Source: Rhizobium sp. SSA_523 (GTDB lineage: Bacteria; Pseudomonadota; Alphaproteobacteria; Rhizobiales; Rhizobiaceae). From it: a DNA stretch of 64,000 bases. The DNA lies in contig NZ_CP129382.1 in assembly GCF_030435705.1 (NCBI RefSeq), positions 2,637,501 through 2,701,500 of the forward strand, written 5' to 3'. Every line of letters starts with the position of its first letter. Positions within the stretch are counted from its first letter, which is position 1. Below are positions 54,437 through 63,452 of this stretch, one piece after another. The position numbers and the translations under genes were made by a program. Under the pieces are notes generated by a model. That model was not told the DNA's origin, ran no database searches, and worked only from the letters and a program-made list of their open reading frames with translations.

Positions 54437-57274
54437 GTGTTGGCAAGCGGTGACATCCTTCTTTTCGGTGGCTTCCGCTTGTCTGCGAGCGAGCGCCAGC
54501 TCAGTCACGACGGACACGTGATCCGTCTCGGCAGCAGGGCGCTGGATATTCTGTACTGTCTTGTCCGAGAGGCAGGCAACATCGTCCGCAATGAAGACCT
54601 CATGCGCGAAGTATGGGGCGTAGTCCATGTCGAAGAGGTCAGTTTGCGAGTGCACATCTCAGAACTGCGCAAGGCTCTTGCGCAGTTTTCTGATGCAGAT
54701 CGCTATATCATCAATGTTCCAGGCAGAGGCTACAGCTTCACGGCGACAGTCACGCAAGATCAATCTGATCCATCCACTCTTATATCGACGCCTAAAAAGG
54801 CGTTCCCACGCTTCGATCCGCTTCCTCTGCGCCCCCTGAAGCTCGTGGGACGAGAGCAAGAGGTTCGGCGAATTCGGCATGAGCTGATAGCAAAGCGCTT
54901 TCTCTCGATCGTCGGGACCGGTGGCATAGGCAAGACCACCGTCGCGCTCGCGGTTGCCCAGAGCCTTCAAGCTGAATTCGGCGATGCCGTTCTGTTTATC
55001 GATCTGGCACCCTTGCGTGATCAGCGAATGGTGACAGGTGCCTTCGCAACGGTCCTGGGTCTGCCCGTGAGGGGCGAGAATGAGACGGCGAGCATTCTGG
55101 CCGTTCTCGAAACGACCAAGGCCCTCCTCGTCATCGACAATTGTGAACATGTCATTGGTGCCGTTGCCGAACTGGCCGAGAAAATCTTCCTCAGTGGGTC
55201 ACAGGTGCATTTGCTCACCACCACGCGTGAGCCGCTTCGGGTCCAGGGCGAGCAGGTCCTGCGTTTGCAGGGACTGGCCGTGCCGCCCGAGGATGAGGAG
55301 GCGACAGCCGACAGCGTTGGGGCCTACCCCGCGGTGTCGCTGTTTGTGGACCGCGCACAAGCCCAGTCGGAAAGCTTCCGGCTGACGGACGAGAATGCCG
55401 CCACCGTGGCTGAGATCTGTCGCGGCCTTGATGGGCTGGCTCTGGCGATCGAACTTGCCGCCGGGCGCGTGGCGACCTTGGGCGTTCAGGGGATCGCGGG
55501 GTATCTTCATCAGCGCTTCAGTATCCTCAACAAAGGGCGCCGGACTGCGCATCCGCGCCATCAGGCGCTTCGCCTGACACTCGATTGGAGCTTCGATCTT
55601 CTGGAGGACGATGAAAAGATCGTCCTGCGGCGGCTTAGCGTCTTTGCCGGCTCGTTCTCGCTCAGCGCGGCCGAAGAGATCGCCAGCGATGAGACTATCG
55701 CGCGCCACAGCGTCGCGGAACTGCTTTCAAATCTGGTCGACAAATCCCTGGTATCTGCGGATGTCACGCATGACGAGGTCCGTTTTCGGCTACTCGATAC
55801 GACGCGCGAATATTCATCCGAACGGCTGCGGCAGGCCGACGAATCTGCGATCTTCAGCCGTCAGCATGCGGCTTACTTTCTCTCGCTGCTGACCACTGAA
55901 ATTCAACAACGCCCAGATGAAACGATAGCCCATCTGCGACTGGATATCGACAATGTGCGCGTGGCCCTGGACTGGAGTTTTTCGGAGGTGGGCGACGTCG
56001 ATATTGCCGTTGCGCTCGCCATCGCCGCTGCCGATCTGATGACGGATCTGTCGCTTATGGCCGAATGCACCAAATGGGCCTCGATTGCGCTGGAGCGTCT
56101 GCCCGCACATCAAAAGGGCACTCACGTCGAGATGGCGCTTCTGACCCATTTCGCCATGCCATTGCTCTTCATGCGCGGCAATTCTGAGGAGGTTGGTCAG
56201 GCGATCGACCGCGCCCTGGCGATGGCGCAGAAACTCCGCGATACCGTCTTCTGGCCAAGTACCGTGGCGGCGCTTTTCGCCTTTCATTTGCGCGCGGGAA
56301 ACGTGGAGGGCATGCTCGAGTCCATCCGGCGCGCCGAAGGAATGGCGGAGGGATTGCAAGACAGAGGCATGCTGGAGAGCATGATGTCCATCGTCGCCTT
56401 CTTCTCAAGCGAACTGTCGAAGAACCGGCATCATGCGGAGCGAGCGCTAGCTTTGCTTCCGCTCGAACGACCAAACCGTCTCGTCCGCATCGGCGTGGAC
56501 TTCCGCATCTGGACCTACACCTCCTACGTGCTTTCTCTATGGATACACGGGCAACGGACGCAGGCACGGACCATGGCGTATAAAATGGTTGAGGAAGCCG
56601 AGGCGCTCGGCAGCCCGGTTCCACTGGTGACGGCGCTAGTCTGGGCTAGTGTGCTAGCGCTGTGGGCTGGCGACATAGAGGTGGCTGAGCAACGGACTGA
56701 GCGGCTTCTCGAATGCGCAACGCGCACGGCGCTTCTTCCGTTTCGATTCGTTGCCGAAGGTCATAGCGGCACGATTGCTGTGCTCAAGGGAGACGTGGAC
56801 AAGGGGATCGAGCTCCTGGAGCGGAGCGTTGCCAAGCTGGTGCAGACCAACAGCCGCGTCCAGGAGATCCTGATGTTAGGTCAATTGACGCAGGCCTACG
56901 CCGCCGCTGGACGGTACCGCAATGCACTGGACATCGTGGAGGCAGCGCTTTCTCGGGCCCAGCGTACGGCAACAAGGGTCAATCGCGCCGATCTCCTGCG
57001 CCTGCGGGCCGTTTGCCTATGGCACGAGACAGGCGACCGAAAGGCCTATGTCGCGGGCTTAAAGGAGGCACTGATGCAGGCACGTCAGGACGACATTCTC
57101 ACGGTCGAAATGCGCGTTCTGGTGGCTCTCGCAGGCATGACAGATGAGCCCGAGCTTGCCAAAAACTCTCTCATGCAGCTTCGGGACGTGTTCGGTCGCT
57201 TTGCCGAAGACCCTGAAAGTGCTGATCTGGTTGCCGTGCGGCAGATGCTTGCGCAAGCTTCGCCAACGTCCTGA
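54437..57274 (+). CDS. Winged-helix / NTPase / helical-repeat transcriptional regulator
   Basis: 945 aa. Residues about 8-105 are an OmpR-type winged helix (SLRVHISELRKAL, VPGRGYSFTA). P-loop GTGGIGKTT (about 160-168) and Walker B LLVIDNCEH (about 230) identify an NB-ARC/STAND NTPase, followed by a long helical TPR-like C-terminus. The start is a GTG at 54437 preceded by AGGAG. STAND regulators bind a ligand through the repeat region and then nucleotide. Neighbouring hydrolase and SDR genes suggest it controls them. Confidence 0.9.
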   Translation: MLASGDILLFGGFRLSASERQLSHDGHVIRLGSRALDILYCLVREAGNIVRNEDLMREVWGVVHVEEVSLRVHISELRKALAQFSDADRYIINVPGRGYSFTATVTQDQSDPSTLISTPKKAFPRFDPLPLRPLKLVGREQEVRRIRHELIAKRFLSIVGTGGIGKTTVALAVAQSLQAEFGDAVLFIDLAPLRDQRMVTGAFATVLGLPVRGENETASILAVLETTKALLVIDNCEHVIGAVAELAEKIFLSGSQVHLLTTTREPLRVQGEQVLRLQGLAVPPEDEEATADSVGAYPAVSLFVDRAQAQSESFRLTDENAATVAEICRGLDGLALAIELAAGRVATLGVQGIAGYLHQRFSILNKGRRTAHPRHQALRLTLDWSFDLLEDDEKIVLRRLSVFAGSFSLSAAEEIASDETIARHSVAELLSNLVDKSLVSADVTHDEVRFRLLDTTREYSSERLRQADESAIFSRQHAAYFLSLLTTEIQQRPDETIAHLRLDIDNVRVALDWSFSEVGDVDIAVALAIAAADLMTDLSLMAECTKWASIALERLPAHQKGTHVEMALLTHFAMPLLFMRGNSEEVGQAIDRALAMAQKLRDTVFWPSTVAALFAFHLRAGNVEGMLESIRRAEGMAEGLQDRGMLESMMSIVAFFSSELSKNRHHAERALALLPLERPNRLVRIGVDFRIWTYTSYVLSLWIHGQRTQARTMAYKMVEEAEALGSPVPLVTALVWASVLALWAGDIEVAEQRTERLLECATRTALLPFRFVAEGHSGTIAVLKGDVDKGIELLERSVAKLVQTNSRVQEILMLGQLTQAYAAAGRYRNALDIVEAALSRAQRTATRVNRADLLRLRAVCLWHETGDRKAYVAGLKEALMQARQDDILTVEMRVLVALAGMTDEPELAKNSLMQLRDVFGRFAEDPESADLVAVRQMLAQASPTS

Positions 57275-57376
57275 CCTGGTGTTAGAGCGGTGGGCAACGA
57301 CTCTTAACATCGAATAACTCGCAGTCACCGTCACCCTGCTGCACCTTGCTGGAAGCCACACAGCGAGGTCACTCCC

Positions 57377-57919
57377 ATGACAGCGACAATCCCTTCACAG
57401 TCTGCCAACGCACCTCAGCTTGCCAGCCATAACCCCGATATTCCCGCAGGCCTTGAGCTCAGCCTTCGTCACCTGCAGGATGCTATGGGCGGGGTTTCAA
57501 AGCCACCGAAACTGCCCGGACGCAATCGCGCCAATGGTTTGGCATGCTGGCAGATCAGGAAGATTGTCCGGCATGTCGAGCAGAACATTCACTCGAGCCT
57601 CAGGATCACGGATCTCGGTGCACTGGTCCATCTGAGTTCAAGCCATTTCTCCCGCAATTTCAGGGTTTCCTTCGGAGAAGCACCCTATGCCTATGTCCTA
57701 TCCAGACGCATCGCTCTCGCTAAGGATCTGATAGGCACGACCGATGAACCGCTGAGCCAGATCGCCCACGCCTGCGGCATGTGCGATCAGGCACATCTTT
57801 GCAAGCTTTTCCGCCGTATTGCGGGCATGACGCCCCATCAATGGCGGCAGATGAGTGCAGCCTTGAGCGGCCCGTACACTGCCGATCCGCAGCCTGCTTT
57901 GAGTTTACCGGTCAGTTGA
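57377..57919 (+). CDS. AraC-family transcriptional regulator
   Basis: 180 aa. C-terminal two-helix-turn-helix AraC domain (LRITDLGALVHLSSSHFSRNF and PLSQIAHACGMCDQAHLCKLF, ending PHQWR). The N-terminal 75 residues are short and have no recognisable effector domain. Starts 102 nt after the large regulator; the targets are likely local. Confidence 0.88.
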   Translation: MTATIPSQSANAPQLASHNPDIPAGLELSLRHLQDAMGGVSKPPKLPGRNRANGLACWQIRKIVRHVEQNIHSSLRITDLGALVHLSSSHFSRNFRVSFGEAPYAYVLSRRIALAKDLIGTTDEPLSQIAHACGMCDQAHLCKLFRRIAGMTPHQWRQMSAALSGPYTADPQPALSLPVS

Positions 57920-58070
57920 CGTCTGTCGAAGATCCTTCGGAAAGCCCGAAGCTGATCTGCTGATCCGTCATATCTGCGCACGATTCGACAATAGGCATCA
58001 CAACCAGATGCCTAACGTGCCTCCTCGTCGTGCGCATAAAAACCAATGGAAAGGGGAGGCCGTTCGCGAA

Positions 58071-58832
58071 ATGGATCATGACAAAGCCAAGCTACTAGCG
58101 GGAAAGATTGCCCTCATTACGAGCGCGGATACAGGAATTGGTCCTGCCACCGCACGCGCGCTTGCCGCGGACGGGGCAGAGCTTGCGATTTCCGTCCGTT
58201 CAGATCGACCGGAGCCAGATTTCGTCGAGGAGCTTCGCCGCAACGGCACCAGAATCTCCGTCTTCCCCATCCCAAGCGCCATCAATAGCGAAGAATGTAT
58301 TCGACTTGTCCGGCGCGTGATTGGCACCGTTGGCAAGCTTGATGTGTTGGTGGTCAATTGTGAGCGGAAATTCCAATGGCAGGTCGATGATCTGGACCTT
58401 GATGAAGATGCGCTTGAGGTTCAATTCGCAATCAATGTGCGGGCCGCCATCACAGTCATCCGGACGGCGATCAAAGGCATGAACGATCAAGGCCGCGTGA
58501 TCGCCGTCGGTTCGATTGTCGCCGATCGTGTCGGAACGCCTGGGCTTGCCGATTATGCTGCCACCCGTGCCGCTATCGTCGCCTTTTGCAAAGGCGCTGC
58601 GCACGATGTTGGACCGCGCGGTATCACCGTGAACGTCGTTCAACTCGGCGCTATCGACGCATTGCTTATGGACGCTCCCGCTGCGCAATTGGAAGCGGAA
58701 ATCGCGGCGAACGCGATGAAGCGACTAGGAACTGCACAAGAGGCGGCAGCGGCCATTGCCTTTCTGGCAAGTCCGGCGGCCTCGTTCATCAATGGGGCGA
58801 TCATCGATGTCGACGGCGGCTATAATGCCTGA
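58071..58832 (+). CDS. Atypical short-chain dehydrogenase/reductase
   Basis: 253 aa Rossmann SDR with TSADTGIGPATA cofactor loop and catalytic Ser in AVGSIVADR. The usual NNAG is replaced by VNCER and the catalytic YxxxK reads YAATR, so Lys is replaced by Arg. It may be a weak or non-enzymatic homologue. Start 58071; the frame is open to 58008. Convergent with the Kef gene. Confidence 0.85.
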   Translation: MDHDKAKLLAGKIALITSADTGIGPATARALAADGAELAISVRSDRPEPDFVEELRRNGTRISVFPIPSAINSEECIRLVRRVIGTVGKLDVLVVNCERKFQWQVDDLDLDEDALEVQFAINVRAAITVIRTAIKGMNDQGRVIAVGSIVADRVGTPGLADYAATRAAIVAFCKGAAHDVGPRGITVNVVQLGAIDALLMDAPAAQLEAEIAANAMKRLGTAQEAAAAIAFLASPAASFINGAIIDVDGGYNA

Positions 58833-58874
58833 TTGATTGCGTTTCCCTCATCTCAGAAGACATAGCGCCTATCG

Positions 58875-60767
58875 CTAAATGCGATCTTTCGCATTCTGGA
58901 CCGAATGAACCTCATCTAGCTCCGGCAGGCTCCAACCCCGCCGGACGATGTCATCATAAATCGCGCGTTCGCCGCGCATCGCGCTCTCGATAACACGGCC
59001 AATGTCGTTAAAGCCGGCGATGAAGGTGGGATTGTCGGGTGCGCGCATCGAGGCATCCACCAGGGATGCCATGCGGTTGAGGCCGGCGACATCCTCCTCG
59101 ACGAAAATGCTCTTGCGTTTCTCCACCTCGTAGGGATGCATCCCAAGCGATTGGAGCGCGAGGCCCGCCACCTCGATTGAACTCCCAAACAGCTCGCGGA
59201 CGATATGGGTAGCGCCAGCCTCCATCAGTTGGTAGTAGTGGAGCCGATCATAGGCTCGGGCAATGATGATTATATCCGGATTGTGCTGGCGCGCATGACG
59301 GATGATCTCGTTGGCACGCTCGCGATCATCGATCGCCACAACCAGGAGGCCTGCTTTTGCAAGTCCGGCCGATTTCAGAAGATCGGGCCTGCTGGCATCG
59401 CCGAAGAATGATCTGACACCGAACCTGCGGACGTCGTCTACCACATCGGCCCGGTAATCGAGAACGACCGGCCTGTGGCCGTTGGCCAGCAGCATGCGAT
59501 TGACGATCTGTCCGAAACGCCCGACGCCGGCGATGATGATCGTTGCTTCATCCGGCTGTTCGGACTCTGCCTGTCCTTGTCGGTCATCGATCAGCACTGC
59601 AATACGGTTATAGAGCGCAAAGAGCGACGGCGTCAGAATCATCCCCATCGTAATCACAAGGATGGAAACGGACGTCATCTGTTCCGTCAGGATCTCTCGG
59701 TCTCGTCCAATAGAGAGCAGAACGAAACCGAACTCTCCAGCTTGGGCAAGGCCGAGTGCAAACAGCCACCCAGCCGCGGCCCGAAGTTTGAAAAGCCAGC
59801 CGAGAGGCAACAGCACGGCGACCTTGACAATCACCAGACCCAGGGTCGCAGCACATATGATCAGCCAGTTGTCACGCAGGATTGCAAGATCGATCTTGGC
59901 TCCGATCGTCATGAAGAACAGGCCAAGCAGCAGCCCTTTGAAGGGCTCCACATCGTTTTGCAACTCATGCTTGAATTCACTGTTGGCAAGCACCACACCT
60001 CCGAGAAACGCGCCTAGCGCTGGCGACAATCCCACCGCAGACATCAGCAGCGAGATGGCGACCACCAGCAGCAGCGCCATCGCCGTGAATATTTCCCTGA
60101 GACGCAGAAGCGCGATCACTCGGAAGACGGGGCGCGACAGGTACTGTCCGGCGATCACCACAAAGGCCACGGCTGCGAGTGTCAGGAGAGCAGAGGCCCA
60201 GCCAGGCAGGCTCTGAAGCAAGGTGGGACCATGGCCTGAAGGGGCTGCGCTTCCGGCGTCCGTCATCAACGGGATACAGGCAAGCATGGGGATGACGGCG
60301 AAATCCTGAAACAGAAGAACGGCGAAGCCTGCTATTCCACCGTCAGAGTCCAGCACGCCCTTTTCTTCCAGCGTCTGCAGCACGATGGCGGTGGAAGACA
60401 GGGCGCCGATAAAACCAAACAGCACGCTTTGCTGCCAGGTAAAGCCGAGGGCCACGCCGAGAGCGGTGAGGAGGCAGACCGTCGCAACCACCTGTAGACC
60501 TCCAAGACCGAGCAGCTTGGTGCGCAGTTTCCAGACCATTTGCGGGTCGATCTCCAGCCCGATCAGGAACAGCATCATGACGATACCGAATTCCGAGAAG
60601 TGCTCCAGATAGCCCGTCCCCCCTGTCGAAACCTGCAGAACAGGGCCGATGATGACACCGGCAACGATGTAGCCGACAACGGTACCAAGTCCCAACCGTT
60701 GCGAGATAATCACCGTAAAGACGGCTGCTGCCAGGTAGGCGAATGCGTAGAATGCCAGTTCCTCCAT
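58875..60767 (-). CDS. Kef-type CPA2 cation:proton antiporter with RCK domain
   Basis: 630 aa. N-terminal 12-helix CPA2 antiporter (GLEIDPQMVWKLRTKLLGLGG, FLGGVVLANSEFKHELQ, PFKGLLLGLFFMTIGAKID) and C-terminal TrkA-N/RCK nucleotide-binding domain (IAGVGRFGQIVNRML, FGDASRPDLL). KefB/KefC exports K+ in exchange for H+ during electrophile stress, gated by glutathione adducts. KefF-like partner encoded just upstream, 4 nt away. Confidence 0.92.
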   Translation of the reverse strand: MEELAFYAFAYLAAAVFTVIISQRLGLGTVVGYIVAGVIIGPVLQVSTGGTGYLEHFSEFGIVMMLFLIGLEIDPQMVWKLRTKLLGLGGLQVVATVCLLTALGVALGFTWQQSVLFGFIGALSSTAIVLQTLEEKGVLDSDGGIAGFAVLLFQDFAVIPMLACIPLMTDAGSAAPSGHGPTLLQSLPGWASALLTLAAVAFVVIAGQYLSRPVFRVIALLRLREIFTAMALLLVVAISLLMSAVGLSPALGAFLGGVVLANSEFKHELQNDVEPFKGLLLGLFFMTIGAKIDLAILRDNWLIICAATLGLVIVKVAVLLPLGWLFKLRAAAGWLFALGLAQAGEFGFVLLSIGRDREILTEQMTSVSILVITMGMILTPSLFALYNRIAVLIDDRQGQAESEQPDEATIIIAGVGRFGQIVNRMLLANGHRPVVLDYRADVVDDVRRFGVRSFFGDASRPDLLKSAGLAKAGLLVVAIDDRERANEIIRHARQHNPDIIIIARAYDRLHYYQLMEAGATHIVRELFGSSIEVAGLALQSLGMHPYEVEKRKSIFVEEDVAGLNRMASLVDASMRAPDNPTFIAGFNDIGRVIESAMRGERAIYDDIVRRGWSLPELDEVHSVQNAKDRI

Positions 60768-60771
60768 CGGC

Positions 60772-61374
60772 CTATCCTCCCATCAGGCGAACGAGATCGT
60801 CCACCGACAGAACTTGGTGGGTGTGAGCAGCGGAAAAATCGAAATGGTCATCCCGCAGAGCCGTCAGCAAGAGAGGATAGGTTTCGATGTGTGCCTGTAC
60901 CCTGCTGGCTTCGATATGATTGGCGGCGTGAAGTACGAACGGCGGCAGAAAGTCCATCCCACAGAGGAGCGACGTCTGCCGCAAAGGAAGCAGAAACTCC
61001 TCAATAGGATGCTCGTTGCCGCCGATGGCCGAATAGTCATCGCGGCTTCCTCCGGTCGTGACGCAGACAAGTGCATGCTTGCCTGCCAATTTCTTGCCGG
61101 CGGGCCCATAAGCGAAGCCATACTCGAGAACCAGATCTTGCCACTGTTTGAGAAGTGCAGGCGTTGAGTACCAGAAGAGCGGAAACTGGAAGACGATCAC
61201 GTCGTGCGTCAGCAGGCGTCGCTGCTCGCGATCCACGTCGATCAAGAAACGGGGATATTCTGCATAAAGATCAGCAACCGTAATCCCTTCCACAAGGCGC
61301 GCGCGGTCTGCCATTGCCAGGTTGATACTTTTCTTCCGCTGCGCCGGATGCGCAAACAGGACCAAGACCCGCAT
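60772..61374 (-). CDS. KefF-like NAD(P)H quinone oxidoreductase
   Basis: 200 aa flavodoxin-like fold. LVLFAHPAQRKKSIN (FMN loop), VFQFPLFWYSTPALLKQW and CVTTGGSRDDYS are typical of KefF/NQO-type proteins. KefF activates the Kef channel and reduces quinones. Upstream of the antiporter gene with a 4-nt gap, so a two-gene operon. Confidence 0.9.
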   Translation of the reverse strand: MRVLVLFAHPAQRKKSINLAMADRARLVEGITVADLYAEYPRFLIDVDREQRRLLTHDVIVFQFPLFWYSTPALLKQWQDLVLEYGFAYGPAGKKLAGKHALVCVTTGGSRDDYSAIGGNEHPIEEFLLPLRQTSLLCGMDFLPPFVLHAANHIEASRVQAHIETYPLLLTALRDDHFDFSAAHTHQVLSVDDLVRLMGG

Positions 61375-61644
61375 GAGCCGTCATTCCTGATTTCAAACTA
61401 AGATAAATGAACGCCACGCACATCGCCGCGGGTGGACGGTAGTCGCCCAGCCTGGGGCATGTTCGGCATGCGCGATTGAACAATCCGGCTGCATTCGGTC
61501 TGCTTGGCGGTCGCTACCAAACGGCCTGAGGCTGCGTAGCTGTCCGCTCTCCGGCACTTGTTGCGGCTGGATCATCAAATATGTGGGCGATTACGCTGGG
61601 GTAGAAAGGAGGCAAGTCAACTCCATCATTCAATAGGTAAGTCC

Positions 61645-62364
61645 ATGCATCCGCTCGTCGAGAAAATCATTAACGCTCATGGTGGACTTCAGCGCTGGTC
61701 GTCTTTCTCCATGCTGACAGCGCATCTGCAGCAGGGCGGTGCACTGTGGATGTTGAAGGGCCACGCCGGGCGTCTGGACGATACCAACGTCACCGTCGGC
61801 CTCCATGAGGAGTGGGCGTCACATCATCCGTTTGGGGAGGAGGGCCTTGTCTCATCCTTCACGCCAGACCTCGTTCAGTTGAAGGACGCAGCCGGCAACG
61901 TAATCGAAAGCCTTTACAATCCTCGCGCCTCCTTTGCGGGGCACGCGCTGGATACCCCGTGGAGCCAGATACAACTCGCCTACTTCGCGGGCATTGCCAT
62001 GTGGACCTATCTCACTATGCCGTTCCTTCTGGCCGCCCCCGGCGTGCAGGTTGAGGAGGTTGGCCCCTGGCAGGAAAAAGAGGAAACCTGGACCCGGCTG
62101 AAGGTGACATTCCCGCCGACGATCGCCACCCACAGCACGATCCAGACGATTTATGTGGATGCTCACGGTCTACTGAAGCGTCATGACTATGACGTGGAAA
62201 TTGCAGGCAACACACCCGGAGCGCATTACATCGATCGTTATGTCGAAGTGCAGGGCCTGAAATTCCCGACGATCCGGCGGATTTTTCCGCGTCAGCCAGA
62301 CGGTCAAGCCATGGCCGAGCCGCTGGTGGTGTCGATCGATCTCTCCGACATCCGGCTCGTATGA
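61645..62364 (+). CDS. Conserved protein of unknown function
   Basis: 239 aa, no recognised domain, mostly soluble. The N-terminus HPLVEKIINAHGGLQRW and the segments TWTRLKVTFPPTIATHS and HYIDRYVEVQGLKFPTIRRIF have the look of lipoprotein-sorting/outer-membrane beta-sheet proteins but without a signal. Start 61645. Separated from the Kef operon by about 270 nt and convergent with the next regulator. Confidence 0.65.
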   Translation: MHPLVEKIINAHGGLQRWSSFSMLTAHLQQGGALWMLKGHAGRLDDTNVTVGLHEEWASHHPFGEEGLVSSFTPDLVQLKDAAGNVIESLYNPRASFAGHALDTPWSQIQLAYFAGIAMWTYLTMPFLLAAPGVQVEEVGPWQEKEETWTRLKVTFPPTIATHSTIQTIYVDAHGLLKRHDYDVEIAGNTPGAHYIDRYVEVQGLKFPTIRRIFPRQPDGQAMAEPLVVSIDLSDIRLV

Positions 62365-62391
62365 AGCCGTCAGTCGTTCGCGGAGGCGGCA

Positions 62392-63333
62392 CTATGGTGC
62401 TCTCGCCAGCCGCCGCAGCGCCTGTGGCGGTTGACCGTATTGGCGCATGAACGCTTCGCGCATGCGCCGCAGGTCGATGAAGCCCGCCTGCTGCGCGATC
62501 TGATCGAAGGAGTGATGTGTTTCTTCGATCATCAGGCGAGCCGCATCGAGCCTGATTTGCTCTACAGCCTTGGCAGGCGTCTGCCCCGTTTCAGCGCGGA
62601 AGGCGCGGCTGAACTGACGGGGCGAGAGAGCGGCTACATCCGCCAGTTCATCCACTGTCAGAGGATTGGAAAGATGCGCTTTCGCATGAATCAACGCCTT
62701 CTGGATACGGTCGCTGCTTGGCGCGAGTTCGAGCAGTTCCGAATGCTGGGATTGGCCGCCCGCGCGGCGATGATGCATCACCAGGCGCCGGGCAATGGCA
62801 CTGGCCATGTCTCGGCCGAGATCCTTCTCGATCAAGGCGACGGCGAGATCAAGGCCAGCCGTCAGTCCTGCCGAGGTCCACACCGGACCCTCATTGATGA
62901 AAATGCGATCCTCCTCGACCCGCACATTGGAAAACGTCTCACGCATCTGCCGCGCATACGACCAGTGTGTGGTGGCCCGTCGCCCGTCGAGAAGCCCCAT
63001 TTGCCCAAGCAGGAACGAGCCCGTGCACAGACCGGCAACGCGCCGCGCCTGCCGTGCCGTCGCGCGCAGGGTGTCAAGCGTTGCCTCATCCTGCTGCGGA
63101 GGCGGAACCAGTCCTGCGAGAAGCAGCAGTGTATCCACCGTCTCCAGATCGGAAAGCTTCGTGGTCGGCACGGCAAAGCCGCTCGAGGAGAGAACGGGAC
63201 CACCACCGACCGATGCAATGGACAGGGCGTAATAGCTGTCCTCCCTCAACGCATTCGCCAGTTCGAAGGCCGCCTGCACGCCGAGCGCCAGGAACTGAAA
63301 ACCGGGGGTGAGCACCATGGAAATATGCGGCAT
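62392..63333 (-). CDS. DJ-1/PfpI domain AraC-family (GlxA-type) regulator
   Basis: 313 aa. N-terminal DJ-1-like domain with Cys in VAGLCTGSFLLG and TTHWSYA, then AraC DNA-binding domain (LTVDELADVAALSPRQFSRAF, SFDQIAQQAGFIDLRRMREAF). Divergent from the SDR gene beginning at 63453, which it probably controls. Confidence 0.9.
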   Translation of the reverse strand: MPHISMVLTPGFQFLALGVQAAFELANALREDSYYALSIASVGGGPVLSSSGFAVPTTKLSDLETVDTLLLLAGLVPPPQQDEATLDTLRATARQARRVAGLCTGSFLLGQMGLLDGRRATTHWSYARQMRETFSNVRVEEDRIFINEGPVWTSAGLTAGLDLAVALIEKDLGRDMASAIARRLVMHHRRAGGQSQHSELLELAPSSDRIQKALIHAKAHLSNPLTVDELADVAALSPRQFSRAFRAETGQTPAKAVEQIRLDAARLMIEETHHSFDQIAQQAGFIDLRRMREAFMRQYGQPPQALRRLARAP

Positions 63334-63452
63334 ACCATCTCTGCCTTCATGTCCTGAAAACGTAGTTTATACGTCATATCGGACACGAGGATCTTCGTCC
63401 ATAACATTCTCGTCGGGAGCGACTGGCGCTCCTTTTCAAGAGGATTAAAGAC

